A stretch of 64,000 nt of DNA from Lachnospiraceae bacterium (GCA_017634975.1 JAGBMJ010000018.1:1-64000); one strand, 5' to 3'. Counted from the stretch's first letter, positions 36,355 to 46,467 are shown. Translations and numbers: made by a program. Notes: generated by a model not told the origin, from the sequence alone.

Positions 36355-37214
36355 AGCAAGTCCTGATTTCGAACATCGTCCATATCGTCGAAGTCCTGAT
36401 TCTCACCGACCATACCCCAGATGAAAGTATAGTTACGGGAACCGGCACCGGAATGGATCGACCAGCTCGGGCTGATCACCGCCTGCTCGTTACGCATCAC
36501 GATGTGACGCGTCTCCTGCGGCTCGCCCATATAGTGCATTACGAAAGCATCTTCCGGCAGGTCAAAGTACAGATACACTTCCATTCTGCGGTCGTGTGTA
36601 TGGCAGGGCATTGTGTTCCATACACTGCCCGGCTCCAGCTGCGTCATACCCATTTCCAGCTGGCAGCTTTCTACCTGACCCGGCAGAATATATTTGTTGA
36701 TGGTACGCTTATTTGCGTCTTCCACAGTACCCAGATGCTTCTTGTTCTCTTCCTTGATGACCACTTCACCTTCGCCTGCGGTGCCTTCCCGCTTGATCAG
36801 TACCGTGGGATACGTGGTATGCGCCGGTGCGGAGTTGATATAAAACTTCGCCGGATTCTTTGCATCATCACTTTCAAATTCGATATCCTTTGCACCCATA
36901 CCGATATACATACCGTTGCGGGGTGCCACTTCATATACTCGGCCGTCGATCGTGATCTTTCCGGCACCGCCGATGTTGATCACACCCATTTCACGGCGCT
37001 GCAGGAAATATTCCGCACGCAGCTCATCCCCTGCTTCCAGTTTCAGCTTCTTCGAAACCGGAGTCGCCGCACCGGTGATGATACGGTCGATGTGGCTGTA
37101 CACCAGATAGATCTCGTCCTCGTGAAACACTTTCTCGATCAGAAATTCTTCACGCAGACGCTTTGTGTCATAGTATCTTACATCCTTCGGGGATGCCGCT
37201 GTTCTCAGTTCCAT
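36351..37214 (-). CDS. kduI: 5-keto-4-deoxyuronate isomerase
   Basis: This 287-residue cupin converts 5-keto-4-deoxyuronate (DKI), formed from unsaturated pectin or glycosaminoglycan sugars, to 2,5-diketo-3-deoxygluconate (DKII). It has the KduI start ([16 protein letters not shown]) and the metal site [14 protein letters not shown], with a later His in WSIHSG. Length matches the family. I start at ATG 37214 with AAAGGAG eight bases upstream. It is followed by kduD in the same operon and preceded by pta. Confidence 0.93.
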   Translation of the reverse strand: MELRTAASPKDVRYYDTKRLREEFLIEKVFHEDEIYLVYSHIDRIITGAATPVSKKLKLEAGDELRAEYFLQRREMGVINIGGAGKITIDGRVYEVAPRNGMYIGMGAKDIEFESDDAKNPAKFYINSAPAHTTYPTVLIKREGTAGEGEVVIKEENKKHLGTVEDANKRTINKYILPGQVESCQLEMGMTQLEPGSVWNTMPCHTHDRRMEVYLYFDLPEDAFVMHYMGEPQETRHIVMRNEQAVISPSWSIHSGAGSRNYTFIWGMVGENQDFDDMDDVRNQDLL

Positions 37215-37239
37215 GATGTTCTCCTTTGTAAACAATAGT

Positions 37240-38223
37240 TTAGGTTAATGCGGCCGTAATGATCGCCATAGAATATACTTCCAGAGCGTTGCAGCCACGG
37301 GACAGATCATTGATCTGTGCGTTCAATCCCAGCAGGATCGGTCCGTAAGCTTCGAAATTACCCATACGCTGTGCAATCTTGTAGCCAAGGTTACCCGCAT
37401 TGATATCCGGGAAGATAAAGGTATTGGCATAACCTGCCACCTTGCTGCCCGGTGCCTTCTGGCGTGCCACACGCGGCGAAACCGCGGTATCAAACTGGAA
37501 CTCACCATCGATCGGCACATCAGGAAATTCTTCCTTTGCCTTCTGTGCGGCATTGCGCATCTTATCTACGGAATCGCCCTTGCCGGAGCCCAGTGTAGAG
37601 TAGCTCAGGAAAGCAACCTTCGGATCCACACCAAAAATCCTTGCACAGTTGATCGTTTCACCGCAGATCTCTACCAGCTCATCTTCGGAAGGCTGGATAT
37701 TGATCGCGCAATCTGCCATCGCCAGCACCTCGTTCTCACCGGTCGCACCCGGGCGTACCAGGATAAAGCAGGACGATACGATGCTGTTGTGCGGTTTGGT
37801 CTTGATGATCTGCAGCGCCGGACGAACCGTATCTGCGGTGGAGTACGTCGCGCCACCCAGCAGACAGTCTGCAATGCCCATCTTTACCAGCATGGTACCG
37901 AAGTAGTTGCGCTGCTGCATCATCTTCTCCGCTTTTTCCATGGTCATGCCTTTTTCTTTACGGATCTCGTAGAATGCCTCGATCACTTCCTGCAGACGCT
38001 CATAATTCTTCGGGTTGATCACCAGAGCACCGCGAATATTGTAGCCGGCATCCTCTGCAGCCTTTGCCACCTCTTCCTCATCCCCCAAAAGGATCGGGGT
38101 TAAGAAGTTGCTCGCCAGCAGACGGGATGCAGCTTCAAGGATACGGGGATCCTCACCTTCCGTCAGTACGATCGTCTTCGGGTTCTCCTTCAGTTTCTGG
38201 ATCATTGCACCAAAACCAAACAT
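37240..38223 (-). CDS. pta: Phosphate acetyltransferase
   Basis: This 327-residue enzyme interconverts acetyl-CoA and acetyl phosphate. It shows the PTA_PTB core: [35 protein letters not shown], then [15 protein letters not shown] and [20 protein letters not shown]. It is a class I (short) Pta. It is unusual to find it as first gene of a kduI-kduD operon, without ackA nearby; this may increase acetate-forming capacity during uronate growth, where acetate is a main product. I start at ATG 38223, with AGGAGG nine bases upstream, downstream of the operator at 38299. Confidence 0.93.
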   Translation of the reverse strand: MFGFGAMIQKLKENPKTIVLTEGEDPRILEAASRLLASNFLTPILLGDEEEVAKAAEDAGYNIRGALVINPKNYERLQEVIEAFYEIRKEKGMTMEKAEKMMQQRNYFGTMLVKMGIADCLLGGATYSTADTVRPALQIIKTKPHNSIVSSCFILVRPGATGENEVLAMADCAINIQPSEDELVEICGETINCARIFGVDPKVAFLSYSTLGSGKGDSVDKMRNAAQKAKEEFPDVPIDGEFQFDTAVSPRVARQKAPGSKVAGYANTFIFPDINAGNLGYKIAQRMGNFEAYGPILLGLNAQINDLSRGCNALEVYSMAIITAALT

Positions 38224-38298
38224 TTTAACTTTCCTCCTGTTTTTTGTAACGGATACAAGATCATCCGTATCTTCTTTCATCACCTAAGCAAGCACGCT

Positions 38299-38312
38299 TG
38301 AAAGCGCTTACA
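38299..38312. promoter_or_regulatory. Cre/LacI-type operator upstream of pta-kduI-kduD
   Basis: TGAAAGCGCTTACA matches the CcpA cre consensus TGWAANCGNTNWCA and the palindrome found at the other three uronate promoters. It lies 76 bases upstream of the pta start. The promoter itself is AT-rich and not clearly resolved. Confidence 0.75.
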
Positions 38313-38382
38313 TTTATTATTCTACGCTTTTTTCCGAAAAAAGATATAGTGCAAATGTACCAAATATTTTAAGAGATATTGT

Positions 38383-39327
38383 TTAGTTTTGATCCTTTAA
38401 TATAGGCATGATCTGGGAGATCATATTATCTATATTCTCAAAATAGACGCTCTTGCCCGTTCCCAGATCGGCTGCACGCTTAATATGATCCAGCAGTGTA
38501 CCGTAATCATCCTCTACCATATCCATGGCATGCTCGATGCGCTCCAGTTCTTTGTCTGCACTTTCTGCAGCATCCGTAATACTTTGCTGTACTTCATCTA
38601 CCCCCTGCATCTTTTCGATGATCCGGTCAAAATTGCCATATGCATCATTCACTTCCGAGACGCTCCTCTGCAGGGCTTCGTTGGAAGATTGGATACTTTC
38701 GTTCAGCTGGGCGGTTCCGTTCTCGGTATCCTGCAGATAGACTCCTACTTCACCCACCAGTTTTTTGATCTGCTCTGCCAGATCACGCACTTCCACGGCT
38801 ACCACGGCAAATCCTTTGCCGGCATCTCCGGCTCTGGCAGCTTCTATAGATGCATTGAGTGCCAGGATATTGGTCTGGTTTGCGATCCCTATAATCTGTT
38901 TCATACTGTCTTCGATCCTGCGGACCGAATCCTGAAACGCTATAAAAATCTGCTCCATATCCTCGAATCGTTTTTGCACTTCTTCCGTACTGTTCTTTAA
39001 TACATCCATCTTTTCCTGCGCATTTGACACAGTATCAACGATATCGGTTTTTACACCTGCAAACCGGTTTGCAGTATTCCCTACGGAATCAAACACCTCA
39101 CCGAACGCACTCAGCTGTGATTTGAGCGCTTCATTATTACGGATCACTTCGTCAAAAGAATCCTGCACTTTTTTCAGTTCAAACAGGGATTCCACCTCCT
39201 GATCCGCCAAATGTTCCTGATACGTCCGGATATTATCAACGATATATTCCACCGGATGCAGGTCTGCCTTCTTTTCCGGCTCCGCCGCTGTCACTTCTGC
39301 TTCTGTTTTCTTCTTTCCGAACAGCAT
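38383..39327 (-). CDS. Soluble methyl-accepting chemotaxis protein
   Basis: This 314-residue cytosolic chemoreceptor has no TM or HAMP domain. The N-terminal 60 residues contain an acidic linker, and the signalling hairpin tip [21 protein letters not shown] lies near 145-165, followed by the usual [17 protein letters not shown] segment. It should bind CheA/CheW. ATG 39327 has AGGGGG six bases upstream. The gene is 11 bases downstream of the FIST-domain gene, suggesting that FIST provides its input. Confidence 0.88.
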   Translation of the reverse strand: MLFGKKKTEAEVTAAEPEKKADLHPVEYIVDNIRTYQEHLADQEVESLFELKKVQDSFDEVIRNNEALKSQLSAFGEVFDSVGNTANRFAGVKTDIVDTVSNAQEKMDVLKNSTEEVQKRFEDMEQIFIAFQDSVRRIEDSMKQIIGIANQTNILALNASIEAARAGDAGKGFAVVAVEVRDLAEQIKKLVGEVGVYLQDTENGTAQLNESIQSSNEALQRSVSEVNDAYGNFDRIIEKMQGVDEVQQSITDAAESADKELERIEHAMDMVEDDYGTLLDHIKRAADLGTGKSVYFENIDNMISQIMPILKDQN

Positions 39328-39338
39328 AGACACACCCC

Positions 39339-40397
39339 CTATTCAAATACCACACAGGTCATGGACTGATTCACAAACTGACCGTTATAATGCTCACCAT
39401 AACCGACAAAACCGCAGAAATTCGGCAGGGCATTCATCGTTTTCAGATAGTCGTCCATCGCATGGTTCTCACTGAAATAAATGTAACGGAAAAGGCAGTT
39501 TACGGCAAATACTCCCGAGATCCTGCGAAAATCCTGACGGATCTTATCCATCGTATCCTGCGCGATCTGTCGATAATCTTTCATCTCCAGCATCGTAAGC
39601 ACATCCGAATCATTCACCTGCCTGAAACATGCCAGTCCGTTTCCCACCACTTCTTTCAGGGATACGATACATACATCTTCTCCATTCAGTTTTCCAAGCG
39701 GGTTTCGGAATGTCTGCGTGGAAATATCCTTTTCCGGAATATGCAGGATATCCATATACACCTGCTTTGCCGGTCTTCCGTTCAATTCTCCGATATAGTA
39801 TTTGCTGCGGTCGGTTTTGGATGCTACCAAACGGTAATTCTCCGCCATAGGCTGATAAATATTTTCTTTATATACCTCTACCCGGCCGCCCACGTTACGC
39901 ACTACGGCAAACGCGCATGCATCGGAATAGACTTTACCATTACATGAAACCCGGCCGCCGTCTCCGGTTCCGCCCATCAGTTTGACTCTCTTTTTTTCCA
40001 GAAAAGCATAAATCGTAGTCAGTACACATGCATCATTTCCGGTGCAAAAATCGATACATACCGTATCATTGGATCCGGGATGTATTTTGGAAACCGCTTT
40101 TTCTACCCTGCCAATATATCTGGCAGGCGCTGTGGAAACTTCTTCAATGACGTCTGTAGCTGCTTCCACCCCTTCCGTAAATGCAGCGATCCCGACTCCC
40201 TTCTCCGTCACCTGGCGATCATAACACATATCGATCACCCCGATACTCGGAACTCCCGGAAATAACTGTTCCAATTCTTCCACATGCTGATCAAACCGGT
40301 CCGGACTGGACATCAATATGATCAGTTTCGGTGCTGTCAACCCCCGCACAGCATCTTTTAATATTCCGTTTTTGCTACTGCCATAGAACTGTTTCAT
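39339..40397 (-). CDS. FIST-domain sensory protein
   Basis: This 352-residue protein has FIST_N ([34 protein letters not shown]) and FIST_C ([46 protein letters not shown]). FIST proteins are predicted to bind small ligands such as amino acids and are paired with chemoreceptors or kinases. GGAGGG lies seven bases before ATG 40397, which overlaps the preceding stop (ATGA), so it is translationally coupled to the small upstream gene. Confidence 0.85.
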   Translation of the reverse strand: MKQFYGSSKNGILKDAVRGLTAPKLIILMSSPDRFDQHVEELEQLFPGVPSIGVIDMCYDRQVTEKGVGIAAFTEGVEAATDVIEEVSTAPARYIGRVEKAVSKIHPGSNDTVCIDFCTGNDACVLTTIYAFLEKKRVKLMGGTGDGGRVSCNGKVYSDACAFAVVRNVGGRVEVYKENIYQPMAENYRLVASKTDRSKYYIGELNGRPAKQVYMDILHIPEKDISTQTFRNPLGKLNGEDVCIVSLKEVVGNGLACFRQVNDSDVLTMLEMKDYRQIAQDTMDKIRQDFRRISGVFAVNCLFRYIYFSENHAMDDYLKTMNALPNFCGFVGYGEHYNGQFVNQSMTCVVFE

Positions 40398-40639
40398 ACT
40401 ATACCCTCCGATCTTTCTTTCGTTTCCATCTGTTCCGGCGGAAGGATCCATCCATTGTATTTCAGTATCTGCGTACTCTTAATGATTTTCCTCTCCTTTC
40501 TCCATTGCATGGGTTTACTGCCTATGATCTTCTTAAAATGCCGGTTGATATTGTTTTTAACCAGTTTTGCCACCTTACTCCTCCCTATATTACCCATTTC
40601 CATTGGCCTTCTATAGAAAAAATTTTCTGAAAGCAGCAT
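40394..40639 (-). CDS. Small basic protein, AraC-HTH-tail-like, head of the FIST operon
   Basis: An 81-residue basic protein. The stretch NINRHFKKIIGSKPMQWRKE resembles the last helix of AraC-type DNA-binding domains (usually FKKxxGxTPxxYR), but the domain is incomplete. It ends in an overlap with the FIST start. The ribosome site is weak (AGGTG, close to ATG 40639). It may be a small regulator or a relic of a longer AraC gene. Confidence 0.45.
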   Translation of the reverse strand: MLLSENFFYRRPMEMGNIGRSKVAKLVKNNINRHFKKIIGSKPMQWRKERKIIKSTQILKYNGWILPPEQMETKERSEGIV

Positions 40640-40792
40640 TTTCACCTGACAAAGTATAGTTTTATACTGGTTATTTTATATATTACCATAAACATTCGGC
40701 CATTGCGATTCTTTTTTATCCCTCGAATAAAAAAATAGTCATTTCTGCACAAAACATGATCTTATTTGACAATCCATACATCATATTAAAGA

Positions 40793-40823
40793 AAAAAACC
40801 ATGGGTTTTTCCCATGGTTTTTT
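40793..40823. terminator. Bidirectional terminator
   Basis: CCATGGG/CCCATGG (40799-40805, 40811-40817), flanked by seven A and six T. It terminates the aquaporin transcript on the minus strand. Confidence 0.8.
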
Positions 40824-40853
40824 CCGATTTTCCTTACGGTTTCTTTTTAATCC

Positions 40854-41543
40854 TTATTTCTTCTTCTCGTCTGCTTCCAGTGTCTTATAGATAAATGCGC
40901 CCAGAGCTGCTCCGATAAACGGACCTACGATGAACGCTACCAGCTGGCTTAACGGCTTTGCGTTACCGGTAGCTGCAGCCAATACCGCCGGTGCAAGGCT
41001 TCTTGCCGGGTTTACGGAGGTACCGGTCAGACCGATGCCGATGATGTGGATCCCTACCAGTGTCAGGCCGATCACCAGACCGCCGAAAGAACCATGGCTC
41101 TGCTTCTTGGAGGTCACACCCAGGATCGTCATAATGAAGATGCAGGTCAGTACGATCTCTACCACGATCGCAAACGGGATATTCGGTGCTGCATTTGCAC
41201 CAAGCCCGCCGGTCTTATCGGTCAGACCGCCCATACCGAAGATGCATGCCAGCAGGCCGGAACCTGCAAATGCACCGAGGCACTGTGCTACCACATAACC
41301 GACAAAGTCCTTTGCATCCATACCGCCGTTGATCAGCACAGCCAGGGATACCGCCGGATTCACGTGACCGCCGGAGATGTTCCCCAGGCTGTAAGCCATT
41401 GCGACGATCGCCAGACCAAATGCAAACGCGGTCAGGATGTATCCGCAGCCGTTGTTTGCATCGCATCCTACCGTCATCGCCGTACCACAGCCGATGAACA
41501 CCAGAATGAATGTGCCGATAAATTCCGCTACATATTTTTTCAT
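40854..41543 (-). CDS. MIP-family aquaporin
   Basis: This 229-residue channel has six TM helices and both NPA boxes: SGGHVNPAVSLAV (near 62) and GTSVNPARSLAP (near 175). The second-half sequence lacks the GlpF-type D after NPAR (NPARSL), favouring water or small neutral solutes over glycerol. GAGAGGGA precedes ATG 41543. It is downstream of uxaA, separated by a terminator, so it is transcribed separately. Confidence 0.9.
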   Translation of the reverse strand: MKKYVAEFIGTFILVFIGCGTAMTVGCDANNGCGYILTAFAFGLAIVAMAYSLGNISGGHVNPAVSLAVLINGGMDAKDFVGYVVAQCLGAFAGSGLLACIFGMGGLTDKTGGLGANAAPNIPFAIVVEIVLTCIFIMTILGVTSKKQSHGSFGGLVIGLTLVGIHIIGIGLTGTSVNPARSLAPAVLAAATGNAKPLSQLVAFIVGPFIGAALGAFIYKTLEADEKKK

Positions 41544-41712
41544 ATTTTCCCTCTCTTTCCGGAGTGATCGCAGACGATCTGCAATATTCGTGCTGTCCGT
41601 CCCTTCGCTCCATTGATTCTACAATAACCTATTTTATCGCATTCTTTGGCGGTTTACAATAAAAACTTTTTGACAACCAGGCTGCTTCAGACGCATGCAC
41701 TTTTCCAAAAAA

Positions 41713-41745
41713 GAAAAAGACCGTCGTACCTATAATACGACGGCC
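41713..41745 (-). terminator. Terminator of the uxaC-uxaB-uxaA operon
   Basis: A 10-bp stem, GACCGTCGTA/TACGACGGCC (one G-U pair), at 41719-41728 and 41736-41745, is followed by five T on the minus strand. Confidence 0.8.
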
Positions 41746-41784
41746 TTTCCCCGGTTAATCTATCTATAAATACTTTCAATCTCC

Positions 41785-43263
41785 TTACAGCACTACCCCA
41801 TCCTTAAAGATCGAGATCTCGCGAATACCGCTTTCTTCGCTCTTCGTCTGCTTACCGCTGGCGATCTCCATCACAAAGTCCAGAAGACGATCCCCTGCGG
41901 CATCCAGATCTTCTCCTTCCGCAACACTGCCTGCATTAAAGTCGATCCAGCTGCGTTTCTTATTATACAAAGCCGTGTTGGTCGAGATCTTGACCGTTGG
42001 TGCCGGAGCTCCGAACGGCGTACCGCGTCCCGTCGTAAACAGGATCATATGCGCACCTGCTGCCGTCAGATCCGTCGCACTCACCAGGTCGTTGCCCGGA
42101 CCGCTCAGGACATTCAGTCCTTTCTTCGTTACCGGCTCCGCATAACGCAGTACATCCACCACCTGGGCGCTGCCGCCCTTCTGTACACAGCCGCAGGACT
42201 TATCTTCCAGCGTCGTGATACCGCCGGCTTTGTTGCCCGGGCTCGGATTCTCATAGACCACCTGTCCGTGGCTGACAAAATAATCCTTAAAGTCGTTGAC
42301 CATCTTTACCGCTTTTTCAAAGACCTGCGCATTCTCACAGCGGGAGAAGAGGATATTTTCCGCACCGAACATTTCCGGCACTTCCGTCAGTACCGTAGAT
42401 CCGCCCAAAGCGATCAGCCGGTCGGAGAAACGGCCTACCGTCGGATTTGCCGTGATGCCGGACAGCCCGTCGCTGCCGCCGCACTTCATACCGATCACCA
42501 GCTCGCTCGCCGGGATCTCCTCACGGGTAAACTGAGAAGCATACTCCGCCAGTTCATGGATGATCTTTACACCTTCTTCCACATCGTCTTCCACATCCTG
42601 ACAACGCAGGAAGCTGACACGCTCGTGATCATAATCCCCCAGTTCCTCCAGAAAAAGTTCATGGGTTAAGTTTTCACAGCCCAGTTCCAGACACAGCACG
42701 GCTGCCGCATTTGGATGGCGCACCAATGCTGCCAGCAGGCGCTTGGTCTGCTCCAGATCGCCGCCCAGCTGGGAACAGCCGAACGGATGCGGCCAGTAAT
42801 AAACACCCTCTACGGATCCTTTTACCACATCCTGACTCTCTTCCACGATCTGTTTGGCGATACCGTTCACACAGCCGACGATGGGTACGATCCAGATCTC
42901 ATTACGGATGGCTGCACGGCCGTCTTTTCTGCGGAAGCCCTTAAACGTTCTGGGTGCCACCTCCGGCAGATCATATACTTTATGATCATAGGTATACTCG
43001 CCACCCTCTTTCAGCCCGGTCTTCACATTATGTGTATGCACCCAGCTGCCCGTTTCGATATCCGTCGTCGCATACGCGATGGTATTGCCGTACTTTACGA
43101 CCGGCTCCCCGTCTTTGATCTCACGGATCGCGATCTTGTGTCCGCGGCTCACTGCTTCTTTTGTCACGATCTCCTGTCCGTCCACCGTGATCGCGGCACC
43201 GGCTGCCACATCTTCCAGACATACCACTACGTTATCGGACGGGTGTATTTTAATGACCTGCAT
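41785..43263 (-). CDS. uxaA: Altronate dehydratase
   Basis: This 492-residue enzyme dehydrates D-altronate to 2-keto-3-deoxygluconate. The N-terminal SAF domain (VVCLEDVAAGAAITVDG) is followed by the large catalytic domain with GFRRKDGRAAIRNEIWIVP, HPFGCSQLGGD, GMKCGGSDGLSGITANPTVG and DKSCGCVQKGG. Conserved Cys and His residues suit the iron-dependent family. AAAAGGAG precedes ATG 43263. It is the last gene of the uxaC operon, with a hairpin repeat between it and uxaB. Confidence 0.93.
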   Translation of the reverse strand: MQVIKIHPSDNVVVCLEDVAAGAAITVDGQEIVTKEAVSRGHKIAIREIKDGEPVVKYGNTIAYATTDIETGSWVHTHNVKTGLKEGGEYTYDHKVYDLPEVAPRTFKGFRRKDGRAAIRNEIWIVPIVGCVNGIAKQIVEESQDVVKGSVEGVYYWPHPFGCSQLGGDLEQTKRLLAALVRHPNAAAVLCLELGCENLTHELFLEELGDYDHERVSFLRCQDVEDDVEEGVKIIHELAEYASQFTREEIPASELVIGMKCGGSDGLSGITANPTVGRFSDRLIALGGSTVLTEVPEMFGAENILFSRCENAQVFEKAVKMVNDFKDYFVSHGQVVYENPSPGNKAGGITTLEDKSCGCVQKGGSAQVVDVLRYAEPVTKKGLNVLSGPGNDLVSATDLTAAGAHMILFTTGRGTPFGAPAPTVKISTNTALYNKKRSWIDFNAGSVAEGEDLDAAGDRLLDFVMEIASGKQTKSEESGIREISIFKDGVVL

Positions 43264-43299
43264 GATATCTTCTCCTTTTTATCGGAAATCCGGTTTAAC

Positions 43300-43324
43300 G
43301 CCTTCCCCCTAAAAGGGGGAAGGC
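43300..43324. repeat. Dispersed hairpin repeat, copy 3 (uxaB-uxaA spacer)
   Basis: GCCTTCCCCCT (43300-43310) and AGGGGGAAGGC (43314-43324) form a perfect 11-bp stem with a three-base loop, with no U-run. It lies inside the operon, downstream of uxaB. Confidence 0.75.
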
Positions 43325-43333
43325 TTATGTCAT

Positions 43334-44821
43334 TTACAGTATGCTCTTGTATGCTGCTTCGGCACCTTCCTTACGGATCAGGGTAAGGTCTGCAAGAACG
43401 GTATCGTACAGCCCATCGATCTTCGTCAGATCCTGATCCCACATCTTTTCGTTGGAAAGGACATCCTTTACGAGAACCGCATCATCGGCATCCTTGTGTT
43501 CATAGTAGAAATCCAGCACCCACGCATCGTCCTGTACCTTATATTCATTGCCTCTCGGGCGTACGCAGACCAGACCGTCGGCAGTTCTTTTCTTGATGTC
43601 GGTAGAATAAAATGCGATATATGCGGCAAGACTCATCGTCAAAGCTGCCGGCAGCTTGCCGAATTTCTCAATGTACTCCAGGAAGGACGGCATATTACGC
43701 GCTTTCCATTTGGAAGTGGAATTCAGGGATATACTCATCAGCTCGTGATTTACAAACGGATTGTTGAAACGATCCGTCACGGCTGCTGCAAACTCATCAC
43801 AGTCTTTCTTATCCAGCGGCAGTACCGGAATGACTTCCTCAAAAAGCATCTTGTTCATGAATCCTTTGATCGTCTCGTTATGCATGCAGTCGCGTACGAT
43901 GTCCTGACCGGACAGGTATGCTCCCAGCACAAAACCGGTGTGCGCACCGTTTAAGATACGTACTTTACGCTTTTTGTACGGCGTAACATCCGGAACCACG
44001 TGAACATTCACGCCCGCCTTCTTGAACGGCAGTTTTTCCTCCAGCCACTGCGGACCTTCGATGTACCATACACCGAATACCTCGCCGACATCCAGCAGGG
44101 GATCTTCATAACCGTTGATCTTTTCCAGCATTGCCACTTCCTGTGCATCACGGATGCGGCCCGGAACGATACGGTCTACCAGCGTGGAGCAGAACAGGCA
44201 GTCTTCATTGATCCACTTCTTGAAATCTTCGCCCCAGCCCCAGTCATCGATATGCTTCACGATGATCTTCTGCAGTTCCTTACCGTTGTTATCGATCAGC
44301 TCGCAGGAGAGGATCACCAGCCCCTTCTTGCCTGCCAGGAAACGCTCATGCAAAAGTACTGCCAGCTTGGCCGGGAAGGAAGTGGGCGGTACCTGATCCG
44401 GCTTGGAATCCGGGTCGTAAACGATACCGGCTTCGGTCGTGTTGCTGGAAACATATTCCAGATCATCGCTCTTGATCAGTTCCTTTACGGCATCCCAGTC
44501 TTTTGCCGGGCTGTAGCAGCGGTCAACTACGGAGATCACACGCTTGCGGTCAACCTTTTCGCCCTTCTCGGATCCGCGCAGATACAGGGTGTACAGACCT
44601 TCCTGCTCGTTGATCATATCGGATAAGCCCTGATCGATCGGCTGTAATAATGCCACCTTGCCGTTCCAGCCGGCTTTCTCATTGGACATATCAAACCAGT
44701 AATCTACAAAGGCACGAAGAAAATTCCCCTCACCGAACTGCAGCATCTTTACCGGTGCTTCCTTAAGAATATACCCGTCATATCCTGATTTTTCCAACAC
44801 TTCATAGTTTAACTTTGCCAT
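43334..44821 (-). CDS. uxaB: Tagaturonate reductase (altronate oxidoreductase)
   Basis: This 495-residue member of the mannitol dehydrogenase family has the NAD motif MLQFGEGNFLRAFVDYW near 28-44 and the catalytic block RILNGAHTGFVLGAYLSG with K near 300. It reduces tagaturonate to altronate with NADH. The length and the GEGNFLRAF start favour UxaB rather than UxuB. I start at ATG 44821, with AAGGAG seven bases upstream; the longer frame is not supported. Second gene of the uxaC operon. Confidence 0.92.
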   Translation of the reverse strand: MAKLNYEVLEKSGYDGYILKEAPVKMLQFGEGNFLRAFVDYWFDMSNEKAGWNGKVALLQPIDQGLSDMINEQEGLYTLYLRGSEKGEKVDRKRVISVVDRCYSPAKDWDAVKELIKSDDLEYVSSNTTEAGIVYDPDSKPDQVPPTSFPAKLAVLLHERFLAGKKGLVILSCELIDNNGKELQKIIVKHIDDWGWGEDFKKWINEDCLFCSTLVDRIVPGRIRDAQEVAMLEKINGYEDPLLDVGEVFGVWYIEGPQWLEEKLPFKKAGVNVHVVPDVTPYKKRKVRILNGAHTGFVLGAYLSGQDIVRDCMHNETIKGFMNKMLFEEVIPVLPLDKKDCDEFAAAVTDRFNNPFVNHELMSISLNSTSKWKARNMPSFLEYIEKFGKLPAALTMSLAAYIAFYSTDIKKRTADGLVCVRPRGNEYKVQDDAWVLDFYYEHKDADDAVLVKDVLSNEKMWDQDLTKIDGLYDTVLADLTLIRKEGAEAAYKSIL

Positions 44822-44840
44822 ATCGTTTCTCCTTATATGA

Positions 44841-44883
44841 TAACCCTCATCCTCCCGCCATCCCCTCACAGGGGGAGGCTTTG
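44841..44883. repeat. Dispersed hairpin repeat, copy 4 (uxaC-uxaB spacer)
   Basis: Contains ACCCTCATCCTCCC, then CATCCCCTCACAGGGGGAGG, a version of the gene-spacer repeat in inverted orientation. It lies between uxaC and uxaB. Confidence 0.6.
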
Positions 44884-44900
44884 GATGCTACTCTGTTCCT

Positions 44901-46331
44901 TTAAATCCCAAAATATCTCTTTGCGTTGTTGTAGGAAATACCTTCTACGATCTTCTTTAAGCTCTTCTCATTGTTCGGGTACTCACCATCCTCGACCCAC
45001 TTGCCGATCAGGTTGCAGGCGATACGACGGAAATAGTCATGTCTGGTATAGGACAGGAAGGAACGGGAGTCCGTCAGCATCCCGACAAAGTTACCCAGAA
45101 GCCCCAGATTTCCGAGAGATCTCATCTGCTCTTCCATACCGTCACGGCTGTCAAGGAACCACCATGCCGCACCCAGCTGCATCTTGCCCGGCACCTCATC
45201 GCTCTGGAAGGTTCCGAGGCATGTTGTGATCTGGTTGAAATCGTTGTGATCCAGGGAGAATACGATCGTCTTCGGCAGCTCATCCGTCTTGTTCAGCTCG
45301 GAGAACAGCTCTGCCAGCTGGTCATAGCAGTTGCTCTTTGCGATCATATCGTAACCGGTATCCGGTCCCTGCAGCCGGAACATCTTCTCGTTCACGTTAC
45401 GGGTGCAGGAATAATGGATCTCCATCACCACATTTTCCTTGTGGTACTTTCTTGCCAGACTCGTAAGCACCTTGGTCTGATAGATCTCTGCTTCTTCGGT
45501 GGTGATGCTCTCACCGTTCATCACTTTCTTAAATGCCGCATCGGCTTCCGCATCGCTACCCTTGCGGAACATCACGTAATCGATACCGTGATCGGATGCC
45601 TTGCAGCCGTGTGCCTTAAAGAAATCCAGACGCTCGTTCAGCGCATCGCATACCTCCTGTGCGCTGTTCAGGGATTCTTTACCGACGCTCTTAGCCAGCT
45701 TTTTGATATAATCCGCAAAACCATCCTTAGTAATGTTGATCGCCTTGTCCGGACGGTAAGACGGGCATACCTGAAAACCAAGGTCTTCCTTCGCCAGTTT
45801 CTCATGCCACTCCAGCGTATCGATCGGATCGTCCGTCGTTCCGATAAATGCCACGTTGGATTTGCGGATGATACCGCGTACGCTCAGATCGGGGTCTTTC
45901 TTAAGCATCTCGGAAGTTTTGTCCCAGATCTCCTTCGCATTCTCTTCGGTCAGCGGCTCGTTGATGCCGAAGTACTTCTTCAGTTCCATATTGGACCAGT
46001 GATACATCGGATTGCCGATCGCCATTTCCAGTGCTTTTGCAAATTCCAGAAACTTCTCGAACGGTTCCGCATCGCCGGTCACCTTATCTTCGGATACACC
46101 ATTGGAACGCATCACACGCCATTTGTAATGGTCGCCGAAATAGCCACCGTTCGGCTGCTTGCCTCCCAGCCAGATTTCCGCGATATTGTTGTATCTGCGG
46201 TCCTCATAGATCTCCTGCGGGGAAATGTGGCAATGATAGTCAATGATCGGCAAAGACTCTGCGTAATCGTGAAACAAGTGCTTTGCTGTCTCGTTGTACA
46301 GCATAAAATCGGCGTCCATGAATGCTTTCAT
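44901..46331 (-). CDS. uxaC: Uronate isomerase
   Basis: This 476-residue amidohydrolase-fold enzyme converts galacturonate to tagaturonate and glucuronate to fructuronate. Landmark motifs are IDYHCHISPQEI near 29-40 (metal His pair), GTTDDP near 164-169, DYVMFRKG, MEIHYSCTRN, FSLDHND and GMLTDSRSFLSYTRHDYFRR. Length matches the family. I start at ATG 46331, six bases after GGAGGG; ATG 46337 lies on the ribosome site. First gene of the uxa operon, under the operator at 46420. Confidence 0.95.
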   Translation of the reverse strand: MKAFMDADFMLYNETAKHLFHDYAESLPIIDYHCHISPQEIYEDRRYNNIAEIWLGGKQPNGGYFGDHYKWRVMRSNGVSEDKVTGDAEPFEKFLEFAKALEMAIGNPMYHWSNMELKKYFGINEPLTEENAKEIWDKTSEMLKKDPDLSVRGIIRKSNVAFIGTTDDPIDTLEWHEKLAKEDLGFQVCPSYRPDKAINITKDGFADYIKKLAKSVGKESLNSAQEVCDALNERLDFFKAHGCKASDHGIDYVMFRKGSDAEADAAFKKVMNGESITTEEAEIYQTKVLTSLARKYHKENVVMEIHYSCTRNVNEKMFRLQGPDTGYDMIAKSNCYDQLAELFSELNKTDELPKTIVFSLDHNDFNQITTCLGTFQSDEVPGKMQLGAAWWFLDSRDGMEEQMRSLGNLGLLGNFVGMLTDSRSFLSYTRHDYFRRIACNLIGKWVEDGEYPNNEKSLKKIVEGISYNNAKRYFGI

Positions 46332-46419
46332 ATGCATCCCTCCCTAAATATAAATATTTTAAGATTTACAGAAACTTTTTTTATTATCGAGATCGCAACA
46401 ACATTGATTTTCACAGTGT

Positions 46420-46467
46420 TGTAAGCGCTTACATAACAGTTATATGCCTTTTTCAAATTTCTGTCAA
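46420..46467 (-). promoter_or_regulatory. uxaC promoter with LacI/cre-type operator
   Basis: TTGACA (46462-46467), 17 bases, TATAAC (46439-46444), then the perfect palindrome TGTAAGCGCTTACA (46420-46433) starting five bases after the -10, across the likely transcription start. A bound repressor would block initiation. Confidence 0.8.

Noticed and set aside
38326-38346. Terminator between the chemoreceptor gene and pta
   Set aside because: CTTTTTTCCGAAAAAAG is palindromic but almost entirely A-T with no following T-run; too weak to call.
43334-44821. Fructuronate reductase (uxuB) instead of uxaB
   Set aside because: The start motif, length and position directly between uxaC and uxaA favour tagaturonate reductase; no uxuA was seen.
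45039-46424. 461-codon plus-strand open frame
   Set aside because: Exactly opposite uxaC, whose catalytic motifs are intact; no domain in the reverse frame.
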